A stretch of DNA of 64,000 bases, taken from Vandiemenella viatica (Eukaryota > Arthropoda > Insecta > Orthoptera > Morabidae). Below are positions 53,630-64,000 of the stretch, piece by piece. Each line of letters starts with the position of its first letter. Position 1 is the first letter of the stretch. The translations under genes and the position numbers were made by a program. Below the pieces are notes generated by a model. That model did no database searches. It saw nothing but the letters and a program-made list of their open reading frames with translations, and was not told the origin of the DNA. The DNA lies in the NCBI GenBank assembly GCA_031002005.1, contig CM061920.1, positions 49,392,610 through 49,456,609 on the forward strand. Direction: 5' to 3'.

Positions 53630-54230
53630 CTAATGTGGTTGCATATCAAACTCTCGATCTACCTCTCTTCCACTGGGATTACACCAATCAGCCTTTAATT
53701 TTCACTCCTATTTGTCTCTTCTACTTCATGTACCAGTAGTAGTATGACACTTTTCCAGTCCTCCAGTACCGAGAGTGGTGGTGTAACGGTTAGCATTCTG
53801 GCCTCGCTTTCGGGAGTATGCCGGTTCGAATCCCAGTCCGGGCATCCAGATTTGGGTTTTCCATGGTTTCCCAAATCACTCCAGGCAAATGTCGGGATGT
53901 TTCCTTTTAAAGGCCATGGCCAAATTCCTTCCCATTCCTTGCCCCCCCCCCCCCCATCCTTTCCCGTCTCTAAAGACCTCACTGTTATACCTGTAATACA
54001 CCTGTAGTTATATTGTCCGTACCGGCTATGATTTACAAATTTTTAGGCTTCATAGTTCTTTCATAATACACTCAGTATGTGTTTTGAATTTCCTATTATG
54101 ATCATTTCTTCTTAGGTGGAGGAGCTTCTGCTTGATTTCCTCTCATCCTTGCATAACAGTCTGTAACAGCATCTTTAAACCAGTTGCCTAAAATCTCTGT
54201 TTTTCCTGTCCTTGATAACTTCTTCCCATC
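53630..54230 (-). mobile_element. LINE family B piece interrupted by a SINE
   Basis: ctaatgtggttgcatatcaa, attacaccaatcagccttta, ttttccagtcctccagta on the left and agcatctttaaaccagttgc, ctaaaatctctg on the right match the RT N-terminal text at 20150-20570 (gatgtggttgcatatcaatt, ttttccagtcctctgg, ttaaaccagttgtttaaaat). The SINE at 53769-53988 lies in between. Confidence 0.72.
53769..53988 (+). mobile_element. SINE copy nested in LINE-B
   Basis: Head: cgagagtggtggtgtaacgg (A-box side) and ccggttcgaatcccagtccg (B box). Body: gggcatccagatttgggttt, tccatggtttcccaaatcac and tccaggcaaatg. End: tcccgtctctaaagacctca. A C run interrupts the body at 53942-53954. No A tail and no clear duplication. Confidence 0.9.
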
Positions 54231-54689
54231 CATTGCCAAAATATCTCTTTTTTTTTGTTTCCTCCTTGACAAAGAAATTACTAGTTGCAGTATTCAATAG
54301 TCACACTCTTTTGTATGGCATAGCAACTATACTATGTTCAGTTAAGAGAGGTGGGTCAAGGTCACTCTGCTCTATCCCCACTCCACTGCCCTTACCCCTA
54401 CAGGTGAAGGGGAAACAGCTGCCACACATGTGTAATCATCCTCACAACATGTGTAATACACATGTCTCATTTCATGTGATGTTTTTGTTAGTAAAATCGA
54501 GCATTTTAATTATTTGTCATGAGCTAAATTAGTGAATCATGTTTCGTAGAAATTGCATGTTTACCAACTTCAATTTCATATGTTGATAAAGATAAGTTAT
54601 TTATATGGTATCAGTTAATAAAATTTACTGCTTCTAGTCATTTTTTTTTTTAGTTTTAAAAGTTGCGCACGACTTTTTGAGAATTAAAT
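54231..54689. other. no recognised feature
   Basis: Contains C/T-rich text at 54370-54410 and repeated acatgtgtaat phrases at 54425-54465. No motif recognised. Confidence 0.35.
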
Positions 54690-55400
54690 CCTATTTTTTA
54701 GATGTGTTTTCCAGAGGAAGTTAATTCTTGAAACATGCTGTATAAATTTGGATATGAAAGTGATAGTGACTGGTTTTTTTTTTTCTTTGAGTTTTGAGTG
54801 ATAATTTGCATTATCCATTACGAGGACACACCCTTCTTCCTGACTCTTAAGCAAGTTAAACTTCCTGGCATGATTTTGATTTACCCCCATCTCGTCAAGG
54901 TAGGTGATAGGTCGAAGAGGATGCTCTTTCCTTAAATCGTGCATTTTTCTTAAAAATGAGGCCCATGCTGCAACAATGTCTGTCCTTTCCATCATTACAT
55001 TTTCTGTATCTGAAGTAGAGTGTCTTTAGTAATTTATGCAGAGAAGAGACACCTCTAGTGTGGTTAATTTTCTCTTTCATTACTTCCCTCAGTTTCTTAT
55101 AGTAGGATGTTCGCCTCGATCATACAATTCTAGTACAGAATGTCGATTGACATCTTTCCAGAAGTCATACATGTCTGACCGATTTTTCACGGTGAATGTT
55201 TCTCTTAGGAGAAGAAAAGGATGTCTCTGGCACATTCAGCTTGGTTTCGCTACATGGACGCTGCACTGTTCATAATGATTCACCACAAGCCTCTGCTGTC
55301 ATTTTTTGTGTTTCCCTAAAAAGTGTATTAAATTTCTCTTCAGAGTTTTCTAGAGTATTAACAAATTATACACATCAAAAAATATTGTTTTTGACTGTCA
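54690..55400 (-). pseudogene. Tc1/IS630-like DDE transposase with internal deletion
   Basis: Minus strand: LHKLLKTLYFRYRKCNDGKD near 55070-55000 (helix-turn-helix end), then DIVAAWASFLRKMHDLRKEH, RPITYLDEMGVNQNH (first catalytic Asp, YLDE) and EEGCVLVMDNANYHSK (second catalytic Asp, MDNA). In related arthropod transposases about 100 residues lie between NQNH and the VMDNA block, but here only about ten do, so the core is deleted internally. The third acidic residue was not found. I did not find terminal repeats. Confidence 0.78.
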
Positions 55401-55599
55401 TCTAATATAACAGGTATCTGATGCCATTTCACTTATAGCGTATTTTATACAACAATTGGTAGAAAAATGACAATGCTGTACCATACGACAATGCCTCCTT
55501 CCTGTCTGAGGTAGTGGTCTGCTCGGAAGGGAATGTAACGGGAGGGGGTGGTGAGGTGAGGGGAACATGACCTTGACACACCAGTTGAGATTGAACAAG

Positions 55600-56620
55600 C
55601 TATAGTGTAATGCATATAAATATATACAATATTTACAACGACAATAACATTGGGAGCATTCGCAAACTAATGTCCAGTTGTTGCAGCCATTCTACGAAGG
55701 AAGTTGTAGCATTGAAAACCTCTTGGAATGGTCCATCATACTTCCTTAGAGGGCATTCTTTGATGATATGCTCCACACTCTGGGAAGGAGCTCCACAGTC
55801 CACGCAGGAGAATCCTGAAGACCCCACTTAATACAGCATGGGTTGCATTTGGCGTGACCTATTCTTAGGCGATTTAGTTTGACCTACTGGTATCTCTTCA
55901 GGTGGAATCCCGGAAATCCAGTTGTGGGATCTTTAATAGCTTGATGGTTCACAGATGCAGAGTTCCAGCTTTGTTGCCATTTATTCTTGAACATCAAAGT
56001 CAAACACGTCTTGCCATACTGGGTTTCTGGATTTAAGACGAGTGGGGGGTAGGTCATTTAGTACCTCATGGATTGGGAGCTCCTGTGGATGGTTAGGATG
56101 GTGTAGTTTTATCCACTCACATGCCATTGCTTCTTGGCATCTTACCTCTGGAGGTGGTATGTTGCTGATCAGATGTAACCAGGGGACTGGGGTAGATTTT
56201 AGTGTGGCAGTTATTACTCTCATACACATTCAGATGTACGTCAATTTTTCTAGTGAGAGCACTACGTTGCCACACTGGAACACAGTACTCGTCAACAGAG
56301 AACACTGGTGAGAGCGGTTGTTCGTAGTGTGTCCACATCAGCTCTCTATGAAGTGCCAGCTAGCTTCTTCATGATGTTATTCCGTGTTTTAAGTTTCTGA
56401 CTTGTGTTTTCTAGGCGTTTTTTGAATGTCAAGGAATGGTCTAAGGTGATGCCAAGATATATAGGGTAGAAATTATGTTTCACTCTCTGGTGGCAGAAGT
56501 TCACTTTGAGCTGCTGATGTGCTTTTCTATTGCTCAAATGGAATGCTCATACTTCTGTTTTCATCAGGTCGGACAATTTGTATAGTATGCTTTCAGGGTT
56601 TGTTACTCATTAATATGATG
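55600..56620 (-). pseudogene. LINE-E reverse transcriptase C-terminus
   Basis: Minus strand, in order: IYLGITLDHSLTFKKRLENT (56460-56400; the YLGVxLDxxLxF block), RNNIMKKLAGTS, VFSVDEYCVPVWQRSALTRK (56300-56240; YSVAEYCAPVW block), VPWLHLISNIPPPEVRCQEA, PPTRLKSRNPVWQ (about 56050) and CVDCGAPSQSVEHIIKECPL (55800-55745), a CX2C...HX4C zinc-like end, then EWLQQLDISL. This is the C-terminal layout of Jockey/I-like LINEs. Separate frames indicate frameshifts. RT motifs A to C are missing upstream. Confidence 0.85.
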
Positions 56621-58439
56621 TGTAGATAACCTTCTCATTGTGTACCCTGGGCAATGGACTGGTGTTGCAGGATGGCTGATAATCTATACAAAAGGCGACT
56701 GAACTAGATCCCGTATCTCTCACGGTCACACAAAGCAACATCAGAAGATGTAACATCTGAAGATGGCCACTCTGTAATGTAACCTAAAAATTTTGTAACT
56801 TCATATCAAAATTTATTCACAGGGCTGTGAGTTCATTTGAATAGTATTGCACATCAGTTTTAAAGTCATTTACTTAAATAATTCAAGCCATAAATCAAGT
56901 TAAACAGTTGGAGATAGTTAGAACTTCAGATTAGCATATCTGGTATTTGGATTCAGAATATTTCATATAAGTAAACATTTCCTTGATTTCTATAGACATT
57001 TAGAATTAGAACTAGTAAAAGGAGGATAGAAATCTTGTAGCTAGAAAATTGTACTAAAGAGTTTTAAGACATTAAATGTTAGGAGCCGGTATGTAAAGTT
57101 AAGACACAATTGCACATTTTAATTTCTAGAAGATAGAAAGTCAGTTTGTAGCATGAAAGAAGCATCTTACACAGCACATAAAAGTTTGGAAAAGTTCACT
57201 AAAGTTTAAAGATTGATTTTGAGCAATTTGTAAAAACTTTCAACACATGGGAGATAGTAAAATCAACCAGTTTGGAGGATATAAGTAAATTCTGTTGAGA
57301 AAACTATATTTAAAATAAAGCAAAATTCAATATGAACATTCCACATTCATTTCAATCCAAAAAGTAGTTAGGTCAAGGTAAGAGAAAGTAATTTTTTTTA
57401 GGATTAAGGCGGAAACTACACAGTTGCAAGATGGCTAAGATAGATATCATCCAAGTGAAAGATTTTGCGAAATTCATAATAAATCGAGGAAACCAGATAG
57501 CAACTTCAAATCTTCACACCTTATAGTTAAAAACATGTAGAAACGTTTAAAGAATGGTTCAGAGCTGTCACTCTAATACTCGGAAAGATATCAGTTTCAA
57601 AATTAAACACTGTGTCAGAATTTCAGTTCAATCTGTTAGAAAATAGTAAACACGGCGATTTTACTACCAAATGAAAGAGCAGTAGAATAGAGGCAAGTTA
57701 AAAGTTATTTCAGCCTCGTAGCTTTAAAATTGTGGAAGTTATAAACATTTTTAGAGTTGAACAGAAAATAATTTTTTTACAGCCAAACCATTAAAGCTAC
57801 AATTTTTTTTTATAAGGATTGATTTTAACATTTATTAGTCAGCCTAGCTACTGTCAAAATTTCAGACCGATAGGATTTTTTTAAACAGAAGGTCAAGATA
57901 GCTAATGGCACAATACCTATGCGTGCAAGAATATTTTTGAACAGCCAACCTGAGACTATTTGCTTGTCCATAAATACCACCCCTCCCACCTCTTGGGAGG
58001 CAGACGCTGGAAATCACTGGAGAAGAATGTGTGTCGGTCAGGGAGCACTTTGCACGGGTAGTCAGGCTACCTCATGGTGTAGGGCAATGTAGGGAACCAT
58101 CTTAGAAATTTTTTGGAGTAGTGGAACAATTCAGATTTTATGGGGTTTGGTCTGGTTTGAATTACTTATCACAACCTGCAGTGAACATATTTGGTGAAGT
58201 TTTTGATGCCTGAAAGATTGTTCGAACTGGTAAAATTATTTCTCAAGAATAACATACCTTTCCATTTCAAAATGGTGGGGACTGAAAACTGTATAACAAT
58301 CTAATTATCCAAGGCGTAAAACAGGGTTACAATTGATGATTAAGTGTTTATCTCTAACCCCAAGTAAACATTTTGTTGTTACAACTCTCAACTATAGGAT
58401 ACTTCATGAACATTGCTTTAGTTTTCCTGTTGTTTTTTT
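56621..58439. other. intron sequence without recognised feature
   Basis: AT-rich, no coding motif and no repeat shared with the rest of the window. Confidence 0.45.
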
Positions 58440-58640
58440 TTTTTTTTTAAGTGATCCCTGCTGCCTGGCTGTTTTCTAAAACTATTGTTTTGTCTTTTAA
58501 TAAACTTGTGTAGCCTTCTCACTTTCCGGTTTTAGTATGCATGGCAAGACCTTTCCTTTATTTTTGTCCTGGAATAAACATTTCTGTCTCTGTTTTTACT
58601 AGAGATTTAATGAAGCCCTGCATCTGCAAGTGCAGAACTT
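58440..58640 (-). mobile_element. LINE family B scrap
   Basis: cttgtgtagccttctcactt, tccggttttagtatgcatgg and tcctggaataaacatttctg loosely match 2570-2650 (ttaaccttctcacctcac, gctttggaataaaaattt). Short and diverged. Confidence 0.4.
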
Positions 58641-59479
58641 CCACATGAAATCCTACTTCCACTTTTAAGTCCAAAACTTTCAATATGGAGGTTTAATGAA
58701 TATTTTGTCTATATAGTAATACATACATCTCATTCTTTTCTCTTTATTCAAGATTCATCCCATCAATGCTTAGCTAACTACAACATCGTAGTTTTTTTCT
58801 TATAATCCTGCAATGAAAGTAACAATTAACTGAACAGTGTTATTACACAAGTAACAAATTTGCTAGTTTGAACTTGTATGTAAAGAAAAGTAGCCATATG
58901 TGTAGAACATCTGTGTAGAACTGCTGTAGGGTGCACTCACCAATTCATACTACTAGATTAGATCCAACAAGATGCTTCCTTAATACTCATACTTTCTTGC
59001 AGAACAACAATGTCCTTACCACACACTTGTAGGACATTTCCTCCAATCACGATCCATCGCCATAGCTTGTTGGATGGCAGGGAGTCATATTGGTTGTCTG
59101 GGAATCCAACATCTAACACATCCTACATGTAGACCTGCAACCCCTTTCATGACACAACAAGAAAATTGGATCATCTTAGTTTCTACAAGCTGGACTGTTA
59201 ATGGGCTTGATGCTTGAATTAGTCGAGCTATTAACTATGCAATGTTCAAATGACAAAGGTTATTTCGTTGGTGTGTGCGTAGTTGTGTAAATAATAACTA
59301 GGTTCACTTGTGAAATCATCTCATGTTTTTTTGCTGTTGAAAGATAAGGCAAAAACTAAATCAATTGGGCAGTATTATATAGCAATAGACTTTGCTTATG
59401 CCAAATGTAAAATTTGTGACAAAATATACTTATTTTGATTTTAAATCTATTTTTGATAAAATATTAAAACTTTAACAAT
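58641..59479. other. intron sequence without recognised feature
   Basis: No coding motif recognised. 58920-59150 is less AT-rich but has no readable family motif. Confidence 0.35.
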
Positions 59480-60240
59480 TATAAATTTATTTTTTCACCT
59501 CTGAACCCACTTCTGGAAAACATCAACATCCACATCTGCAGATGTCCAGCACCAAACATCCACATCTGTTAAAATGACCTCCAATACACCCATAATTTTT
59601 ACCACGTCTTTTACTGTTACCTTCCTCTCTAAAGGTGTTCCTTTTCCATGTGCAGTACCTTTTGCTCAAATGTTGTTTTGATTCTGAAATCCTTGCACCT
59701 TCAGTTTTGGCTCAATTTTTTACAAAACCCTCTTAATTAAATCAAAAATGCTTCATGATTACTTACTTTTCTTCTAGGTTTAGATATGTGACTAATATTA
59801 CCAGTCTTTATTAGAAAGATAGAAAATACATTTTTCCCCCTTTCTGCTTTGCACTACTGCTTATAAAGTCTCAATCTTTCACCAAGATATCTGCAATATT
59901 TTCTCTTTTGTGTTATTAATCTTAATTCTTTTTCAGTCTATGCCGTGCAAATTTTAGTCCCTAGCATTACTGACCATCCTACTCCTCTGAATTTCATACA
60001 GGTTTCTTACCTTACATTTTTCCTTATTGCAATAGTATAACAAATCTGCTGGAAGAGTTCAGTTTATTAATTATACCCTCTGTTCTATTATTTCATACTC
60101 CTTAATAATTGTACTTCTACAATTTGATTATTAGTAATTAGTTTTATTCTCATTGGTTCTTGCCCATAGAAAGCCACGACTTTTGTTTTGCTTCTTAATA
60201 TATAATTATACAATTGTATGTACTGTCTATTAAGTTTAAA
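59480..60240 (-). mobile_element. LINE family B endonuclease region, strongly decayed
   Basis: tgcttcatgattacttactt, ttagaaagatagaaaataca, tcttttgtgttattaatctt and ttgtacttctacaatttgat follow the same order as 21550-22160 (tagcttcatgatcacttatt, ttaggaagatatacttcgtg, cccttatgttattaatctta, ttatacttctacagttcacc). Confidence 0.6.
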
Positions 60241-60444
60241 CTATGTGAGACTCCTTGCAAGCTATCTTTATCCACAGACAAATTTTACTAGTTGTAAGCA
60301 AAGGAAATTCTTTGAAGTCTTATTTTAAAATTTTGTTTTAGTGACATCTGAAATTTCTTAATGTCTTAATACATATGAACATTTTGCTCTAATTAATAAA
60401 TTATACGTAATATTTCTAATGTATATGATTGATGGTGGTTGCAG

Positions 60445-60597
60445 GAGCAGTTGGTGAGGTGGAGTTGTTGAGGACTTTCAACTGTGGAGTGGGTGTTGTT
60501 CTGATTACAAGTGCTGAAGACGAACAAGAAGTAATTAGACTTATAACAAAGGAAGAGGCTATGGTAATAGGAACAGTGGAGAAATTAAATTTGGAAG
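60445..60597 (+). CDS. Gart: Gart exon, AIR synthetase C-terminal end
   Basis: After a ggtggttgcag acceptor the exon reads (G)AVGEVELLRTFNCGVGVVL, ITSAEDEQEVIRLITKEEAM, VIGTVEKLNLE and the first base of a Gly codon, then gtatat at 60598 as donor. LRTFNCGVGVVL is the conserved C-terminal AIRS block (relatives: MxRTFNCGIGMVL), and VIG.V is the end of the domain. Phase 1 at the start fits the phase 1 end of the exon at 48173. The formyltransferase exons must lie beyond the window, as I see none up to 64000. Confidence 0.92.
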
Positions 60598-61417
60598 GTA
60601 TATTAACAATCTAACTGAAGTTTAAGGTGGAGTAACTTAAGTTATTACTGACAGGATGTAATAAATGATGATAGCAAAAGGACCATCCTTCAGCAGTGTG
60701 ACAAGAAAGACAACAAAGAATACACAAATGTGACAAATGCACAGTAAATACATAACAGAAAAACCTTTGGTGCAGACAAAGAACTGTCATTTGGTACAGG
60801 CAACTAAATGTGTGAAAACATAATCTCTGATTTTGACCAATGATATAGTAAGAAAAAAGGGGACGGGGATATTCCTGTAGAAAAATGTCTAGAATGACAA
60901 AATAGTTGATATAGGTGGGTAATTAGTCAGAAAACAATATGAAATAAAATTCTCACATAATTAATAAAATAATCTTGAGCCTACTCCAGGAAAATGCGTC
61001 AGACAGAGAGTTATCATTTCACTTATTGATTTGTCAGTTTGTTTGTGAAGTTGTTCGAAAATTACATTTGGGACTGGCTTTCAATCCCAGTGACTTTTAT
61101 ACAGGTTTTTTGTTTTTTCAGTTAAAAACCTATGTTGTTTCAGTCATGTAATGTCCCACTTAGGTAGGCAGTAATATAATTTTTTACTGGACTGTTACTT
61201 CCTCATATCCTATTGAATACAATTGTCAATACAAAATATATTCAGTAAACAATTAATGTTAAGGTGGCACATGAAAATTCAGGTCCTGATTGCTAGCTGG
61301 TTCAGATAAAGTTCTAGTATTAAGAAACAAACAAAATATATTCACATCATCCATGCCATGAAGAAATCTTCATAAGTTGCATTCAAATTTTAGTAACTGT
61401 GTTTTTGAGTTAGTCAA
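60598..61417 (+). other. start of the next Gart intron, no other feature recognised
   Basis: AT-rich with no coding motif. Confidence 0.45.
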
Positions 61418-61746
61418 AATAAATAAGAAAAGAAAGGGAAATTAACCCACCACATACCAAAGTGGACGGATGCGATGAGAGGGAACACTTATGCTGACAA
61501 ACAACTACACAATATTTCGGCATCTGCCTTGTTCACAAGTAGAAAAACGGGCCATTAGGCTCGGAACGTGTGTACACACGTTCCGAGCCTACACACGTTC
61601 CGAGCCTAATGGCCCGTTTTTCTACTTGTGAACAAGGCAGATGCCGAAATATTGTGTAGTTGTTTGTCAGCATAAGTGTTCCCTCTCATCGCATCCGTCC
61701 ACTTTGGTATGTGGTGGGTTAATTTCCCTTTCTTTTCTTATTTATA
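61418..61746. repeat. long near-perfect palindrome, PLE-type end repeat
   Basis: 61418-61574 is the inverted repeat of 61590-61746. Arms share ataaataagaaaagaaaggg, accaaagtggacggatgcga, cttatgctgacaaacaacta, ggcatctgccttgttcacaa and ggccattaggctcggaacg. The centre has a 17-bp unit tacacacgttccgagcc twice in tandem (61573-61606). Each arm, read outward from the centre, holds CTTGTGA, an ACAAGGCAGATGC segment and CGAAATATT, a hammerhead-like arrangement, and each ends in a ttaatttccctttcttttct border that also closes the PLE at 61820. Confidence 0.9.
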
Positions 61747-61819
61747 TCGCCTAGAAGTCGCTTCCATTTTCCTTTGTTGCATCATAAGTTAGTCAAAGGT
61801 CACAAAACATTTAATTTAC

Positions 61820-62680
61820 ATGGAAAAGAAAGGGAAAATACACCCAAAGTTGAAGGGAGGAGTGCAGCAACAACACAAAACAACACACTAACAAAGAAAA
61901 TACACTATTTTGGGTGAAAACCCCTTTTTCAAGTTAACAAATGTAGGTGGCTGGCCTTGCGCAAGACTTGCGTTCGACACAGCCACTCATAGAACGCAAT
62001 AGACCATCGGAGGTGCAACGATAATATAACCGCGAGTATAAGAAAGATTAAAATGGTTGAAAAAATAATAGTAATAAAAAATATAAATAAATAAATAAAA
62101 ATATAATTGAGAAAATTTGAAAAATATATGAATCTATTGTGATGGGTATATAGGCGTGAGAATGGAAGATATTAACGGAAATTAAGGCCTGGGGGATGTC
62201 TAGTCTGCAGGATGAGTTGATATGCCAATTCCCATCTGCAGAGTTCAGATTGGGAGGTACTGTCTGGAAGTACTCTAATGGCTGACTGTGAAGCAGTTCT
62301 TAAGGTTACGGGTGTTGTGAGTACTAGCATGGTGAGCAACAGAGAGGTCCAGGTTTTGGGAGTAAATTGTTTGTCTGTGACCATTCAGTCTGTTGGATAA
62401 TAAGTTTGAGGTCAAGCCAATATAGGAACTTGGACAGTGGAGGCAGGTGAGCTGGTAAATGAGATGGGTGGTTGTACATGTAGCATGACGTATTGTGGGG
62501 TAGGTTTCACCAGTAGTAGGGTTGCTATAGGTAGTGGTAGGTGGATGCATACCACAAGTTTTGCAATGGGGTCTCTCACAAGGGAAGGATCCAAACAGTG
62601 GTTTAGGAGCATCAGAGGGTTGATATTTATGTTCAAGAATGTTTTTTTAAATTATGCGGTCTGCTGAAGGTGACACGGGG
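61820..62680 (-). mobile_element. Penelope-like element copy C, GIY-YIG end
   Basis: Minus strand: ETYPTIRHATCTTTHLIYQL, then TCLHCPSSYIGLTSNLLSNR and LNGHRQTIYSQN (about 62500-62345). This is a PLE GIY-YIG endonuclease with YIG intact. CGMHPPTTTYSNPTTGE lies just before it. The 3' tail runs to about 61820 and ends with ttttccctttcttttcc in minus sense, like the palindrome arms. A frame change follows LDLSVAHH. The RT part is not found upstream, so the copy is 5' truncated near 62680. Confidence 0.85.
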
Positions 62681-63112
62681 TGTAGTGGGAAGAATGCGGC
62701 GCATTTCAGGAAAGGATTTACTGAAAACAAGAACCTTAGAACTATAGAGCACACTTAGAAGAAGGAAATTTTATTATTATTATTCATTGCAATGGAGCAC
62801 ACACTTTGTTGGTAATTCCCTGTCCTCCAGTTAACCCCTTTTTTATTTATTTTTTATTATGTTATATAATTTGAGTGTTAAATTCCTCTCCCATAAACGT
62901 TTACAATTTACAAATTTTAATTTTAACCCCCCCCCCTTTTTTTGTAAATTATTATTCTTCACTTCACTTGGTAATTTGTTCCAGTCCCTGACACCTTGAC
63001 CCAAATTCCCCTCCCCCCCCCCCCACTCCCGACTCCATTATACATGAAATCAAGTACCAGTTTGTGGTCATGGTCATGTTATGTTTAAGTAAGACTTTAG
63101 CAGTAATGCTTA
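62681..63112 (-). mobile_element. low-complexity region with LINE-B 3' end text
   Basis: 62940-63020 (cttcacttcacttggtaatt, ccagtccctgacaccttgac) matches 905-955 (acttcacttcatattttttt, caattcctgacacccttatc), the 3' part of LINE-B copy 1. C runs lie at 62927-62937 and 63010-63024. Confidence 0.55.
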
Positions 63113-63780
63113 CTCCTGATACTTGGGAGTGTGTGGACTAAAATCCTTGTGTGGACATCCAGATTTCACTTCTCCATTGTTCTTACTTTCCGGTAACACA
63201 TTAACGTAGTCTGATATCTCAAAATTATCAATAAATTCTGCAGGGTGCATCTTCCCAGTATCATCATCATATTCAAATTCTTCTTTTATGGCCACTTGTT
63301 TGCCAGTTAAGGAGACAACACCTTGACTTAGTTGAACTTGTAACCCAGCAACCCATTTGTCCAACATATTTACATTATATTGTCACCTTCAGTCCATGTG
63401 TAAGCTGTTCCTGCTGCTGCACTGATGTGTTAATGTTTTGTCCACTCCCAGACACCTCCTGTCTTAGCTCATATACTATTTGAGCACTTTTACTCTCACT
63501 GGCTTGGGACAAACCCACATACTCATCCCTCACCTTATTACAATTTTTGTCAACTTCTTTAATCTCCTTACCAATAAAATTAACACACTCAATCTTATTC
63601 TGTTCACAAACTCAGGTTACCTTTTGAATATTACCCCTACATTCCCTTTTTCAGTGATCTACTTTCTGTAATACTTTGTAATATTTTTCACTACATTTTC
63701 TTGCTACTTCCCCTAATCCCAAGTTTAATTGGTTAATATCCTCTTTCATTTGTTGGTAAGGATGTCAGGGATTGGATCAA
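63113..63780 (-). pseudogene. Gypsy-3 gag fragment with SINE scrap
   Basis: Minus strand from about 63600: VRDEYVGLSQASESKSAQIV and YELRQEVSGSGQNINTSVQQ (coiled-coil-like), then after a frame change DKWVAGLQVQLSQGVVSL and DDTGKMHPAEFIDNFEISDY. The last block corresponds to GIHPVKFIKNFENF of Gypsy-1 gag. Continuation is cut at about 63170, where gtggacatccagattt and flanking text (63118-63168) match the SINE body. The capsid part is truncated there. Confidence 0.7.
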
Positions 63781-64000
63781 ATTACCGAGTAAAGTGATGA
63801 ATAATTTACCAAAAACTCTTAACGATTTTTAAATTAAAATTTCTATATCAGAAAAGTAAATGGGGAAGGAATTTAACACTACAATTATAAATGAAAATTT
63901 TGAAAAATAAAATAAAGAGGTTAATTAGATGACTAGGGGAACTGCCACTGGAGCATTAGCTCCATCACAAGTAAAATTAAATTAATTTAAAACCCTGGAG
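63781..64000. other. no recognised feature
   Basis: AT-rich sequence, possibly the Gypsy-3 leader. Confidence 0.3.

Larger units (their letters stand above)
48174..60444 (+). other. Gart: Gart intron, 12.3 kb, transposon-filled
   Basis: Starts gtaagt and ends ggttgcag. Inside are a foldback arm (48416-48670), Gypsy-2 (48671-53602), LINE-B pieces with a nested SINE (53630-54230), a Tc1/IS630-like transposase (54690-55400), a LINE 3' end (55600-56620) and further LINE-B pieces (58440-58640, 59480-60240). Most TEs are antisense to the gene. Confidence 0.85.

Overview
The window is nuclear DNA from a metazoan, most likely an arthropod with a large repeat-rich genome. Support: spliced exons of a eukaryotic purine-synthesis gene with canonical GT/AG borders, tRNA-derived SINEs, CR1-like and Jockey/I-like LINEs, Gypsy elements, Penelope-like elements (PLEs), a Helitron, and mariner/Tc1 and hAT elements. 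It is AT-rich and carries a 1,000-base N gap (32434-33433). No operons, CRISPR arrays or prokaryotic genes are visible. The species cannot be named from this sequence.

The only host gene I recognise is Gart (GARS-AIRS-GART). Two plus-strand exons of its AIR synthetase (PurM-like) domain lie at about 47970-48173 and 60445-60597. Both have good splice borders and matching phase. They are separated by a 12.3-kb intron holding a foldback-repeat arm, a Gypsy copy, LINE pieces with a nested SINE, a Tc1/IS630-type transposase and the 3' end of another LINE.

Layout. 1-768: two mariner copies in opposite orientation. 900-2830: decayed LINE (family B, minus). 3510-7690: nearly complete CR1-like LINE (family A, minus) with an SGNH-esterase ORF1, endonuclease and reverse transcriptase. 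9135-9394: SINE with an 11-bp target duplication. 9480-14870: hammerhead-like repeat and PLE copies, two of them an inverted pair. 14887-16587: non-autonomous Helitron inserted in a (TA)n tract. 16664-18800: ~180-bp satellite split by a hAT element. 20050-22560: LINE-B with a hAT MITE and another hammerhead-like repeat nested inside. 23517-23690: palindromic hammerhead-like repeat. 23740-24860: internally deleted LINE with RNase H and gag remnants joined at a SINE. 25600-26990: LINE-B on plus. 30780-31690: decayed copy of an uncharacterised multicopy protein family. 33434-36178: Jockey/I-type LINE. 36179-37372: long foldback element with tRNA-like boxes in both arms. 38229-43566: young Gypsy element with near-identical LTRs, intact gag parts and most of pol deleted. 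43880-44480: hAT transposase remnant. 46690-47548: TA-flanked TIR element. 47970-60597: Gart. 61418-61746: long near-perfect palindrome. 61820-62680: PLE. 63113-63780: gag of a third Gypsy.

Apart from Gart, almost all recognisable coding sequence is selfish and mostly broken. The clearest structural themes are nested insertions that give relative ages, many inverted or palindromic junctions, and a recurring CTGANGA-hairpin-GAAA motif (hammerhead-like) in PLE-associated and short dispersed repeats.
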